The translations under genes were made by a program, and so were the position numbers. This document shows positions 35,701 through 47,376 of a DNA stretch of 64,000 nt, one piece after another. Location: positions 124,001-188,000 of the forward strand of contig JXTC01000162.1 in the NCBI GenBank assembly GCA_002914845.1. The letters are read 5' to 3'. The first letter of the stretch is position 1, and each line of letters begins with the position of its first letter. Source of the stretch: Trema orientale. Taxonomy: Eukaryota > Streptophyta > Magnoliopsida > Rosales > Cannabaceae. The notes beneath the pieces are model-generated. The model ran no database searches. It was not told the origin of the DNA and saw only the letters and a list, made by a program, of their open reading frames with translations.

Positions 35701-37783
35701 TAATTATTACTATAATATTCCTAAAATATTGCTTTCCTATTCTTCATCACTTGTATTTGCAAAGTTGAGTTCGATCAATTTCCCACTGTTGTATGCAGGA
35801 AACTCTAGCAATATGCTAAGGAGGTAAGCAATATGTTAAGGAGGTTGAGGAATCTAAACCTACAATTTCTGGGAGGTAGGAAACTCTAGCAATATGCTAA
35901 GTATGTCCAATGATGAATCAGAATCTAATCCCCTCATGGGAGAAAGTCATATGCCTAACAACTAGTTCTACCCCTCAAAGTTGTATTTCACAAATAAATT
36001 ATATAGCATACAGTAATGTAAATTATATAGCATGTAATTTTGCTTATCCTAAGAGAACCTCAATAGTGGGAGGGAATTTCTACTATTAAGAAGAAAGAAA
36101 GATACATCATGGGGCAGTTAGGAACTTTTTGGCATCCATGTCAAAAATTCTGAAAAAAGAGATGTGAAGTTTAGAGAACACCAAAGCACCCTTTTTATAT
36201 GTTGCATAAACATAGAACAAAAGAGACCATTTTATAGGAAAGGGAAACAATAAATTATTAGAGAATTACCTCTATTCTCAAGATACAACAACTTCATCCG
36301 TAGATCATCACCTGCCATAGCAAGAGAGACAGAAGCTTCCCCAAGTAATGGAGCCCTTCTTTCTGCTTGCTCTAATATCTCTATGCATAACCGATCATTG
36401 GGAGAAGCTTTGCCTTCTTCAGTAGACTTGAAGTAATCTGCAGACCTGGTTAACCGTTTCGTTATCTGAAGTGCTTTTCTACCATCAAACGTAAGTTCAG
36501 ATGGTCTTGCTCCCTTTGTTAAAAGAGATACTATAATCTTAGGCTCTCTCCGCATAGCAGCAACATGAAGAACAGTGTATCCCCTGTGATTCCTGCAATG
36601 AACATCAGCAAGTCCAAGATCAAGCAACTCAGTTGTTGTCTTTGCGTCACAGTATGCCACAGCATAGTGAAGTGCATGTGCCTCATCAAGATTGGTATGC
36701 CCTTCTTTCAGTAGCATTCTGACTAGCTCAAGATCATCCGAATCCAGGGCCCTGTGGATTCTCTTCACATGTTTATCCGGAAAGATATGGCCTTCTGGAT
36801 TGTCTAAGTTAAACTCCAACCTGTAGTCCATTATTTGTTTGACATTGTGTTGGGGTAAGGCCTTATCAAGAGTAACGACATCAACATTGGATTTAACAAT
36901 AATCTCAATACACCTTTCCCTCAATCTCTCACAAGCTTTACCGCACATATTTGCCACAGATAGAACCACCAAGATGTCATCAATTGCAATGATGTCAAGA
37001 ATATCTAAAAGGTGCCCCTGGAATCAAAGACGATGACAACAACAACAACAACAACAGAACTTATTCAGTTAAACGTACATTGGCTGAGCATAAGAACAGT
37101 ATGCAAGGATGTAACTGTCTAGCACGTTAAAAAGTATCATAATAACATTATAATTCAAGTGTAGTGAAAGCAGTAACGCCATAAAAAAGCTCAATTGTAT
37201 ATAATAATAGAAATCCAATACAGAAGTGATCCAAAAAGCTCAAGAATAGAAGACCCACCTGATAAAGCGTCACCAATTCAGAGACCTGAAACGTGAAAGA
37301 AGCATAAAGCACCTCCACCATGAACTCCACGGTCGGACGACACGCCGTATGGGAGCAATCCTCATCCACACAAACACAAACCCCACTCGGCAGTGGCCTA
37401 ACCTTCCCACTATATAAGTAACCCAAAACCGCCACCACCGAGTCGAACCCCACCTCGTAATCCTTAGCCAAGTCCTTCAATTCGAACCTGGAACCCTTAT
37501 CTTTCGACCCAGAAAACAAATTCCTGAAGAACCCACTTCTCGCCGAGAGAATGCACCGGTGGACCGGAATTTCCCGGCCGCGGGCCACGGCGAGCCTGGC
37601 GTCGGCGAAGAACTCGAAATCGGAGGAGTCGAAGATCGAATGGAGATTCTCCGAGAGGCGATTGAGGCCCGAGACTTCGGAAGGAGAAAGCGAGGGCTCC
37701 GACGAGGCTTGGTCTAGGCAGCAGACACTACTGCTATTGCTTAAGATCTCGTTCGAATCGGAAAACCCAGTTCTGGTATCCAT
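32739..37783 (-). CDS. NPR1: NPR1, salicylic-acid-linked transcriptional co-activator of plant immunity
   Basis: NPR1 moves from cytosolic oligomers to the nucleus and works with TGA factors on defence genes. Exons: 37259-37783, 36270-37017, 33384-33584 and 32739-33004; 579 residues from MDTRTGFSDSNE (an upstream in-frame ATG at 37798 would add MKKLK). A BTB/POZ domain (FFADARLAVARGREIPVHRC, ELKDLAKDYEVGFDSVVAVL) comes first. Next are a C2HC zinc motif CVDEDCSHTACRP, MCGKACERLRERC, and ankyrin repeats (RALDSDDLELVRMLLKEGHT, LHYAVAYCDAKTT, YTVLHVAAMRREPKIIVSLL). The NPR1-like C domain has LENR/VGLAKLLFPMEA, RLKALSRTVELGKRFFPRCS and KKRRYMELQEVL. The motifs favour NPR1 over NPR3/4. Position C156 of Arabidopsis NPR1 is Ser here, and the C521/C529 positions are not Cys. 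Intron 2 (2.7 kb) holds an LTR element and the assembly gap; intron 3 holds a triplet tract. Confidence 0.96.
33265..33309. repeat. (GAA/TTC)15 triplet tract in NPR1 intron 3
   Basis: Fifteen uninterrupted GAA units on the plus strand, which means UUC in the NPR1 pre-mRNA. It lies 119 bp into the 379-bp intron 3 when counted from its acceptor side (exon 4 side is 33004). Confidence 0.95.
34013..35749 (-). mobile_element. Non-autonomous LTR retrotransposon inside NPR1 intron 2
   Basis: Left LTR 34013-34392 (380 bp, TGATGTAGGATAAG...CTTCATCA). The right LTR is visible from 35445 to 35749, its other end lying in the N gap. CTTGT flanks both ends (34008-34012 and 35750-35754), a 5-bp target duplication. 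By eye the LTRs differ at about five bases and one indel over 305 bp. A purine tract (read on the minus strand, CCCCGGGAGAA) abuts the left LTR, so the element probably runs on the minus strand, like NPR1. The internal part keeps a 115-codon open stretch (34638-34982, PHYGQPEFVPDYKSQIDKNL, HQPQNQIPQLGSNT) that may be a gag remnant. No reverse transcriptase is seen; the element is only about 1.7 kb. Confidence 0.9.
34983..35444. other. Assembly gap (462 N)
   Basis: Run of N inside the LTR retrotransposon in NPR1 intron 2. The gap hides the inner end of the right LTR and the primer-binding site. The long open frames crossing the gap are artefacts of translating N. Gap length may be arbitrary. 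Confidence 0.99.
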
Positions 37784-38509
37784 TTTCAGCTTCTTCATCC
37801 TAGTTGCTTAATCCCAGAACCCATTTTATATACAGGGACCTCCATAGCCACCGTGACTTCGAAGGTCATAGGAGAGAGAGTGAAAAGTTTAGAGATGATT
37901 AGCTAAGGAACATAGCTGACGACGAGTAAAAACAAAATACCCAAAAGACTAAAATGATATTTTTCTGATTATTCTTTTAACCAATTTTGTTATTTTTCTA
38001 TTTTCGCGGATTTTAGTCCGTAGATCAGGATCCATAGTTTACCGCCGCAAATTTGATCTTCTTTGGGAATCAAGTAAGTGAGTCCCCACAGAATCCTTTT
38101 GATCTGATTCTCTTTCAATCAGGACCGCAAACGGAACAAAGATGAACGGCTGAGATTTAGTACGGAAAAAAGATGAACGGCTGAGATTAGTCTATCTTTT
38201 AAGTATGAGGGAACGAAATTAATAGGATGGTGTCGACTGTATTCTACCATTGACGTGGCAATTTCTGAGCCGTGTTGTTACCGTACGTGTATCGTTTCGT
38301 CGTGGGCCTTTTTGGGTATTTATTGGGCTCTAGTTGTTGTAGTCTGTGCTCTGGTTGTTTGGAAGAAACGTCATGACTCATGACCACCGTCCCTTTTTTG
38401 CGACCTGCTTTCTTAATACATAGCTCTGCCTCCACGATTAAAGCTTTCTTTTTCTTTTTCTTTTTTTAAGAAAAGGGCAATTCTTCAGTGCTCACTTCGT
38501 TTTGAGCAC
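37784..38509 (-). promoter_or_regulatory. NPR1 promoter and 5' leader region
   Basis: Non-coding region upstream of the NPR1 start. An imperfect direct repeat containing AAAGATGAACGGCTGAGATT occurs near 38138-38157 and again near 38168-38187. No coding capacity. Transcription start not determined. Confidence 0.45.
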
Positions 38510-38512
38510 TAA

Positions 38513-39494
38513 GGCCATCTTTAACCCATAACACTAAAATAGTGTAACTTTTACACCAAAATAGTGTAATTTTCATACCATTTTATAAGTTGACTCCAAC
38601 CCATTACACCAAAAGTTACACTAAAAAGAATATTCCCTTTCTACTCTCTATCTTTTTAGTCCTTCAACAATTAATTTATTTTACAAACTACTACATTTAT
38701 ATATTACTTGACACAATATTGTAAATTATTAGAAAAAAATATTCAAATAAATTAACAATACTAAAAATTAATAAATTACTTTTAATTAACTAAATATTGC
38801 ATTTAATAAAACACTAGAAAAAAAAACAACGTTTAATAGCACAAATAAACAAAAAAAGATTACATAAACAAAACAAAAATCTAAGTTTCACATTGGTCGA
38901 CATTTAATTCTCCGAATTAGGAGGATCCGGCACCGATCTTCCGGAGTACTAAGTTATTGTTTTTGTTTATGTTGATGTTGTTTTAGTTTCTTGCTGTAGT
39001 TTTTGTTTTTATTGTCTTAGTTTATGCCTTATTTGCTAAAATGTTGTTTGAAACTTAGTTATGTTGTTATTGTTTTAGTTTATCTTGTATTTGCTAAAAT
39101 GTTGTTAGAATTTTAGTTTATATTGGTATTTAATGTTAATTTTTCGCATATTATAAAGTTTTTAGATCATGGATTTTAATGAGTAATTATATTTTAATAT
39201 TTATTAATACTTGTATCATTTAGTCAAATTAAATTAATTATGAAATAAATTAAATCATTATAGATAATCAAGGTTAATAAAAAAAGGATATATTGAGAAT
39301 AAATTTGTAGGAAGTTATAAAAATGGAGCTATTGGGGAAATAAAAAAATTTGAATAGTTTTACACCAAATTTGGTGTAATGAATAGTATTATTCATTACA
39401 CCAAATTTGGTGTCAAAAATGGTGTAGGGTTGGAGAAGGTTTTTAACACCAAAATTGTATTTTGCACCAAAATGGTGTAGGGTTGGAGATGCCC
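38513..39494. mobile_element. Non-autonomous PIF/Harbinger derivative, 982 bp, TAA target duplication
   Basis: Ends: left GGCCATCTTTAACCCATAAC, right (reverse complement) GGGCATCTCCAACCCTACAC. TAA lies at 38510-38512 and 39495-39497. Subterminal regions are rich in ACACCAAAATGGTGTAA-type motifs, which pair with each other. An internal piece near 38911-38965 (GAATTAGGAGGATCCGGCAC, TCCGGAGTACTAAGTTATTG) resembles the sequence just after the accessory gene of the 4.1-kb element (26505-26545). This indicates origin by internal deletion of a related full-length transposon. Confidence 0.85.
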
Positions 39495-39497
39495 TAA

Positions 39498-40489
39498 GTG
39501 CTTCATAGACTTTCTTACTATTAGATTGTCATAAAGTTACTTTTATATGATCCAACGGTTATGAATCACGGGAATCAAGGGTAGTAAGTAAAGGGTATTT
39601 TGGATGGCAAAAATTGTAATCGGTTTGATTACTGGTACTTGATTATGAATTTTTTAATACAAAATTAAAAAAAAAAATTAGCCACTCACTTTTACTTTAT
39701 TTGAAGTTGTTATTTTTGCTCTGTATTACTCGATCAACTGAGGAACTCATTTTGCCCTCAAAAATCCCAAAACTCTTTTTAATTTCAAAACTAAATTCTC
39801 AGAGTACTAAATCCACAAATCTCTTTGTTTCTCTCTCTCTCTCTCTCTCAACTCGCTCATATCATATGCCTATTGATTAGAGAATGTATTATTACACTGT
39901 CAGTTCAAAGGGGTAGCAATCATTTTTATGGGCAAAAGACTCTGTAAATATTGTGAATATTGGGTTTCTGATATATACACTGGTTAATGGTGTTACAACA
40001 ATTAACAATCTCTCAGTGCCATGAGTGTTTGTGGAATTATTATAATCTATAACGGATTTCTCAATTCCTATAATGCAAAAAGCCTTGGTAGCGGATCCAT
40101 CATCTGTCAGTTTAAACTTAGAGCTTCTTTATATTTAGTTTTGCTCTATGGATCTATAATTTTACAAGCGGCAAAAGGTTTAAGTTTTCTAGGCTAGTTT
40201 ACGAGTTATGGCTAATACTTTTGTCGACACATTTCAGATTTTAAAAGTGACATTTTTTGAGTATTTTCTTAAAAATGACATTTTAAGGAGTACCAAGAAC
40301 GTCTTCACCTATGGTCAAAAAGTTTTTAACCGTGAAAAAGTTCTAAATAATTATTTTTTCATGGTCGAGAAGTTCTTGACACTCCTAAAAATATCATTTT
40401 CAGAAAAATGCACCAAAAAATCATTTTGGCCTAAATTAGTCCTATCCATGTCATTTTCTCTCTGCTTAAATAGACTAATTATGAGAAAG
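39498..40489. other. Intergenic, no gene seen
   Basis: Non-coding, with a (TC)n run near 39832-39849. A 117-codon open frame from 40208 lies in AT-rich DNA with an inverted pair of TTTTTAAAA/ATTTTCAGAAAA motifs and has no family features. Confidence 0.4.
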
Positions 40490-43400
40490 AGTACTTGCCA
40501 GCCCATGTTATTGTTTTGCTTTGGTTGGACCATACTGATTCAAGAAGAATGGGCTAAATAAATTAATTATCATGCACAACTCATTGTTCTTTATTAGTCC
40601 AGCCCATGAATTAGTAGTTCTTTAATAAAAAAAATTGTTAACTACACACATGATTATGATTAGTGATGATAGGATTATGTGCATTTTCACTTAACTTTAT
40701 ATATTTCATACACTTCAGATAAAATTTTAGCTTTGAACAGTATGTAACGATATTATACTTTTGCATGTAGTCACTTACTTTGTCTCAATATAGTCAACAA
40801 TATTGAATTAATTAAATTTATAACTAATTAGTGTATAATCATTCATTTTGCGTCTAATTTGATCATAAGGCAATAGTTTTGTGTTATTTAAGTATTATAC
40901 TCAAACTATTTTTCATATTATGATTAGTGATATTAGATTAATTTGAATTTTTACTTAATTTTATAAAACTCCTCCATTTTGAATATTTTGGCATGGGACA
41001 ATATGCAATAGTATATACCAAGTACTCTAGTAATTTACTTTATCACATTGCAATCAATAATATTAAAATAATGAAAATTTTTCACTAGTTAGTGCAAAAT
41101 TATTCATTCCGTATCTAATTTAATCACGAGTCTATATGTAATATATTATAGTAAGTACTATAGGAACCTACTTAGTGAAATTAGGATAAGTAATGATAGA
41201 TTAGTGCGAATTTTCATATAATTTAGCAAAATTAATCTACTTTCTATTATATTTAAGCATGAGACAAATATGTACTAGTGTTATGCTAAGTATTCTAGTA
41301 AGTTATTTTATCACAATATACTTAAATATATTAAATTAATTACATTTTTTTCCCTAATTAGTGCAAGGTACTCAATTTAAAACTAATTGAATCATGAGAC
41401 AATTTGTAATAGTGTTATAAGTACTCTAGTCATTTCTCATTAATTAGTGCAAAATTTAAAACTAATTTAACCTTGAGACAATTTGTAAAAGTATTATACT
41501 AAGGGCCTGTTTGGGATAGCTTTTACTTCTTGAAGTAAGTCTAAAAAGATCTACTTAAAAAAGATGGTGGGTCCATGCTTCTTTAAAAAGATCTTTTGGA
41601 TACAAAAAGATCTTCTAAAAATCCATCCAAACACTCCTAAAAGATCTTTTGAGCTCTAAAAGATCTTTGAAAGCTGTGCCAAATAGGCCCTAAGTACTCT
41701 ACTCACGTACCTTGTCATTATATACTCAAATATATTAAATTAATTACTTTTCTCATGAATTAGTACAAAATCATTTAATTTAAATTAATTTGGCCATAAG
41801 TTAATATGTAAATAGCATTATACTAAGTATTATAATAACTTATTTTGTCTTATTATACTCAAAGAGATTAAATTAATTATATTTCTCACTAACTAGTTCA
41901 AAAGTATTCAATTTATGTCTAATTTGACCATAAGGAAATATTTAGTATTGTTAAACAAGAAAAATTTATGTTATTTTAATCAATTTTTTTCTTATTCGAT
42001 TTATACCTATCTTCATAAGTTTATGATCATTAATTTATTATATTATAAAGAATAATTTGGTTTATGATTTTTTAGTATTTATATATAAATATACATATAT
42101 GTAAGTATTAAGTAATTTTTAGTAGTAAAGCTAAGATTGAATTGTCATTTTTTAAAATATTTATCTTAAAAAATATAAAAAAAATTAATTAATCTATATT
42201 ATATGACTCTATTTTAGTATATATATATAAAATACGTAATACATCTCCTGAATTATCATTTAGTTTTTTTTTATACAACATTTAAATTTCTTTATATTGC
42301 CAATATTATGAGAATTATTATAATGTTACTGCATCATAAATAATATCATTCATAATGCCATTGTTAAAAACAGTGTCTCAAATATATTAAAAATGATAGC
42401 AAGCCCATTCTGCTTTTTTGCCAAATAGGGCCATTGTGAGCATGAATTCTTATCAACCCAATCCATCATTTTACTTGAGTTGGGCCAAACTGATTTAAGA
42501 AGACATAACAAATAATAAGAGGCCAACAAATAAACTAAATAAATTGATCGTCATGAATGAGCCATTGTCCTTGATCAACTCAATCCATGAATCAATCGTT
42601 TCTAGTAAATAATTGTTAATTACATATGAGATTTATGATCAGTGATGATAAATTAATATTCATTTGCACTTAACTTTGCATAATTCATCTACTTTGTATT
42701 TAACTTAAGCATTCTACATTACATAATTGTACGATACTAGGTACCTTAGATAATACTATGTCATAATGAACTCAAATATGTTAATTAATAAAATTTATAA
42801 TTAACTACTGCACAATCATTCATTTTGTACCTAATTTGATCAGGATGAAATATGTATTAGCATTATTATAAATACTATACTTTCTTACTTGGTGATATTA
42901 TAATTAATGATACTAGTTTAATTTGAATTATCACTAAATTTTACGAACTTCCTCTATTTTTCAAATAATTTTAGTGACAATATGAAATAATATTAAATTA
43001 AGTACTCTAGTTACTTACTTTATCACATTATACTCAATAATATTAAATCAATAAAATTTCTCACTAATTAGTGCAACGTCATTTATTTAGTATCTAATTT
43101 GATCACTGGCTCAATATGTAATAGTGTTATGATAAGTACTATTGACACTTACTTCGTGAGACTATGATTGGTGATAATCAATTAATGTGCATTTCTGCTT
43201 AATTTAGTAAAATTTATCTACTTTCTATTATATTTAGGCATGACACAATTTGTAATAGATTTATACTAAGTACTTTACTTACTTAGTCACATTATACTCA
43301 AAGATATTGAATTACTTTAATTTCTCACTAATTTTTTCGATATTTAATTAATGTTATACAAAGTAATGTAATTGATGATGACTTATAATTTGACCATAGA

Positions 43401-44300
43401 ACAATATATAATTAGAGTTATACAAATATTATAAATAATTACTTTGTATTATTATACTCAAAGAGATTAATTTAATTATATTTAGCACTAATTAGTTCAA
43501 CATCATTCAATTTGATTTGACCATGGGGAATATAGATTAGAGTTAAGCTACATATTATAATCACCTACTTTTTAATATAATCATCACATGATTTGTCATA
43601 TTTTACTAAAAATATATTAAAATAATCAAATTTATCATTATGTTAGTGCAAATTCATACAATTTAAAACAAATTTCACCATAGGACAATATGTAAATAGG
43701 ATATACAAATTACAATAATCACTTAATTTGTCACATTATACTCTTACGTACCAAATTAATTACGTTTCTTACTAATTAGTTTAAAGTCATTTAATTTAAA
43801 TCTAATTCCACTATGGTGCAATACGTTATGGTATTAAGCTAAGTATTATAACCATATCTTTGTAATATAATTATTAGTTATATTAGATTAATGTGAAATT
43901 TCACTATATTTTGTTAAATTATAGATTTTTTTATCTAATTTTAGCATCGGGCAATATGCAATAGTATTAATATAAGTAATATATTCGTATTCTTCGTGAG
44001 ATTATGATAAATGATAATAGATTAATGTGATTTTTATCTTATTTTTGTAGAATTCATTCAATTTATTTCTAATTTTAACATGGCAATTTATGTAATGTTG
44101 TTAAGCTAATTAATATAGTCACCCAATTTGTCAATTATACTTTGATAACATCAAATTAACTAAATTTCTCACTAATTTTACTCATTTGGTGATATATTAC
44201 TCAATTTTTTCTCACTAATTATTTATATAAAATTAACTTCATTTGCTTTATTCATGACTTTAATTGGACTAATTACTAATAAGAGTAAGTTTAATTAATT
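40490..44300. repeat. Nested AT-rich repeat block: two about 1.9-kb direct copies built from degenerate 130-270 bp units
   Basis: A unit containing ACAATATGTAATAGTGTTAT, AAGTACTCTAGT, CACATTATACTCAA, ATATTAAATTAATTA and CTCACTAATTAGTGCAAAAT recurs throughout. The last motif is near 40823, 41083, 41353, 41440, 41753, 41886, 42793, 43065, 43325, 43483, 43631 and 43762. The first three and the 42793-43325 set are offset by a nearly constant 1970-1982 bp, and flanking text (ATGATTAGTGATGATAG, CACTTAACTTT, GGCCAAACTGATT) repeats too. So a whole roughly 1.9-kb segment was duplicated after the small units had formed. No coding capacity. Confidence 0.7.
41503..41690. mobile_element. Tourist-like MITE, 188 bp, TAA target duplication, inside the nested repeat
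   Basis: Left end GGGCCTGTTTGGGATAGCTT, right end (reverse complement) GGGCCTATTTGGCACAGCTT. TAA lies at 41500-41502 and 41691-41693. The arms contain AAAGATCTTTT palindromes. It is absent from the matching place in the second 1.9-kb copy, so it inserted after that duplication. Confidence 0.85.
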
Positions 44301-44982
44301 CATTAATTTCAATAGAAAAGTGAAATAACAGAGGAGATTAGTAAAAAAACGACATTGAAAAATTCCATTACAACTCAAATACTTGGTCTTTGAATCAAAA
44401 TACTTGCTCTCTGATACATAATACTTGATCTTCAATGCAAGATACTTGTCATTTAATTGTCTGTCCAATCCCAAAATGGTCATTTTGCATAAAATAAATA
44501 GTAATTTCGTAGTAATTTTACAGTTGAGTCTAAAACTTTTCCAGTTTAATATTTTTTTATATAATTGATTTTATAATATTGCCTCTCAAAAAAGTAACTT
44601 TCACATTTTCCCATAATTTTTTTTGGCCAATTACCGATTCCTTTTTTGGCCATAACTTGCTACTCCAAGTACTAGTTTTCTCAAATGTTTGTCCTTTTAT
44701 GAGGCACCAAGTGTCTCAAAAAGGGGTTGAGGCACATGAGAATTTGGCTTAAAAAAAAGGTTTGTGGATAAGAAAAGGTCTCATCCAAACCCTTCTTTCA
44801 AAGCCATTGTTGTCTTGTTCTTAAATTGTGAAAGAAAGAAAGAAAAGAGAATATTATATGTCACAAGTGTCTCATAAGGTTACACGAAGAAAGAAAAAAT
44901 CTCCATTTCATGCCAACAATGGCTAATAGAGACTACCCATTTAGCTTATACAATCTAACTCCATTCCTCAACGTAATATGTA

Positions 44983-45017
<35 letters not shown>

Positions 45018-45388
45018 CGTGAATCCATAAAGAAAATGACGACTTTTAATAGAGTACAATATATAGATCCTTGAAATGTTATGTTAAGACAATGGGGTGT
45101 TAATTAGAATTTTTAAGTACAATCGTTTGGCTGCCAAAACCGCAGTAAGTTCCAAACGATGGCAACACTCGTCTATACATCCTCAATTCCAAGCTTCACA
45201 CTCATATATATCAAAACTAATGTAACATCTTTTTTCTTCTCACAAATAGTTGCCTTCCCCCCCCCCCCTCTCTCCCTTAGGACTAAGTGAACACACTGAG
45301 TAAGGAATAGCAAATATCAAATCATAACTCAATACCAATACTGAACCTGAACCATGATCCTTCTTAGCTGAGGCTGAAAAGGAGCCTT
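44301..45388. other. Intergenic, no gene seen; (TA)n at 44984-45016
   Basis: AT-rich spacer containing a TACTTG-rich stretch (44379-44450) with the motif ATACTTGNTCTTTGAAT repeated three to four times, a (TA)16 run and a poly-C run at 45259-45269. The last part before 45389 is probably the 3' UTR of the next gene. Confidence 0.5.
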
Positions 45389-47024
45389 TTAACTTTTTTT
45401 CTTAGGAAGAATTGTCTGAAAAATAGCCTCAATTTCTTCTTTTGCTCTTTCAAAAACATTTGGACCCTTGACTTCATCGATTGGCGTACTCTCGTCAATG
45501 TCATCATTCATCCCATGGGTTTCTCTATAATGGTGGTGTGGAGACTTCTCATGGTTTATGATTTGTTCAATCTCTTCCTTAGTTTTCTCAGTAAAATTGG
45601 GTGTCTCCACATGAGTATCTGCAAGAACAGAACACAGTTATAAGGAGTGCTGATTTGAGCTTCAAACCTTCTGTAAAGGAAAACATCATGCTATTAGTAC
45701 GACACAAAAAATTTCAAAAATTTAACGAGCAATGATGTGGAGATTGAAAAAAAAAAATGACAGGGTTAAAAAGAAAAAGAAAGATCTTAAAGATATTGTG
45801 GCCATGAAACAAGTAAAAACTAATAAAGAACAAGCAACAACAATAAGAAAGACAGCTAAAATAGGAGTTTGAATCCATGTGTGTTAAAAGTCATTGGAAC
45901 AAAAACTATTAGATGTAAAATATCTTTGGACAAGACAAACTTCAATTAGAAAACCATACCCAACACAATGTTAAATACAACTCCTCAAAGCATGAATGAT
46001 ATAGCATTAGCAGGTAGTCAAGATGCAGTGTAATATACAAGCACAACAACCATAACCATAATTTATAAGGGATAGTGTTTTAAGTCCATATAGATAAACT
46101 ATTATTCAACTACTTTACAATTTCCAATCCACAACATATAGAAATCCACCAAAAATTATCATACAACTAACATTTCCATGTAAGCTATACCTGAAGTTGA
46201 ATTGGGCTTCGCCTCTTTGTGCCCCTCTTTCCTATCTTCATCGCTGAAATTACGACATTGTCCCCAAAACAGTGAGCATTTGAATCAAAGAACAAAAGAA
46301 AAATCTAAAATTAGCTCTTAATTGGATCCTTAACAAGTGCAAGTGCATTCAAACCTTCTTCCATGAGTTGAAGGCTCCTTCTTGGGATGAATTGTTTGGA
46401 TTAGAGCCTCAACCTCCTCTTTTGCTCTCTCAAACACATTTGGAGCTCTAACATCATCCAATGGGGTTTTGTCATCGATATCATTTCGCATTCCATGGGT
46501 TTCCTTATGATGGTGTGGTGATTTTTCAGCATTTTGGATTATTGCTTCAATCTCTTCCTTTGCTCTTTCAAACAAATTGGGTGTCTTTACTTCATCTGTT
46601 TGTCACATTTTGGGAACACACAATCAAATTGTTTTAATGATTTTTTCATCAAATCTCAACTTCTTTTTTAAATTTTTCAAAGAAGTACAAACTAAGCAAA
46701 AAAGGAAAACACCAAAAGTTCAAGACCGCAATACCAAATCCCAACCTCTAATTCGATTCAAAGTTCTCAGTCCCAGATGGAAAATTCTAAAAATAAATCA
46801 ATAAGCCCAATAAATATCGAACAGTGCATTGCTACCCAATAAAGAAGATCCAGATACATTACTTCGTAAAATTAAACAAGTTTATCACCGGAAAAAAAAA
46901 AAAAAGCAATCACAAAAACAAATGAATTGGTCAAGATTAAGTACAGAGGAGATGCATAGCTTATTAGGGATGATAAATCAGCACCTGATGAGAAGTGGGT
47001 CGGTTCAAGTTTTGAGTCCGCCAT
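45389..47024 (-). CDS. Small charged repeat protein, conserved-looking plant protein of unknown function
   Basis: Four exons with canonical borders and consistent phases: 46985-47024, 46355-46595, 46191-46243 and 45389-45618; 187 residues, start MADSKLEPTHFSSG. I do not recognise a named family. The protein is built of a repeated module: an amphipathic charged helix (TPNLFERAKEEIEAIIQ), then KSPHHHKETHGM, then an acidic DDIDEKTPIDEV-like linker. Helix copies are FERAKEEIEAIIQNAEK, NVFERAKEEVEALIQTIHPK, NFTEKTKEEIEQIINHEK and NVFERAKEEIEAIFQTILPK; two long copies sit in exon 2 and two in exon 4, linked by a hydrophilic exon 3. No signal peptide or membrane segment. High charge and His clusters recall stress-related disordered proteins, but this is only inference. 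Confidence 0.8.
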
Positions 47025-47376
47025 TGATTAACCAAAGTTTCTGCGAAGAATTTCAGATTTGAGGGGTTGAAGTGATCGGAGATTCTGAAATTGGAAGCGT
47101 GGACGAAGACGAAGCAGTTCTCTTTTTTTTTTTATAGGAGAAGCTTTGGTACGCCAGATTGGACAAAGCATCGTTTGGCCCCACTGTAGGACTTGTTTAA
47201 CGGCAGCGGGATCCGCTTCCATATGACGTGGGTCGAATTTTGCATCTATTTTGTAAATAATTAAAAAAAAAATAACCGGAATATCAGTTTATACAATGCA
47301 TGTCAAATATGATATATCAAATATTCAAATTAATATACTTATTATATAAACTCAAGCTGATAGGTAGATATACTAA
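47025..47376 (-). promoter_or_regulatory. 5' leader and promoter of the repeat-protein gene
   Basis: Non-coding stretch between the start codon at 47024 and the MITE at 47377, thus any core promoter must lie here or be interrupted by the MITE. Confidence 0.4.

Noticed and set aside
40208..40561. 117-codon plus frame next to the nested repeat
   Set aside because: AT-rich, low complexity, with inverted motifs inside; no recognisable protein features.
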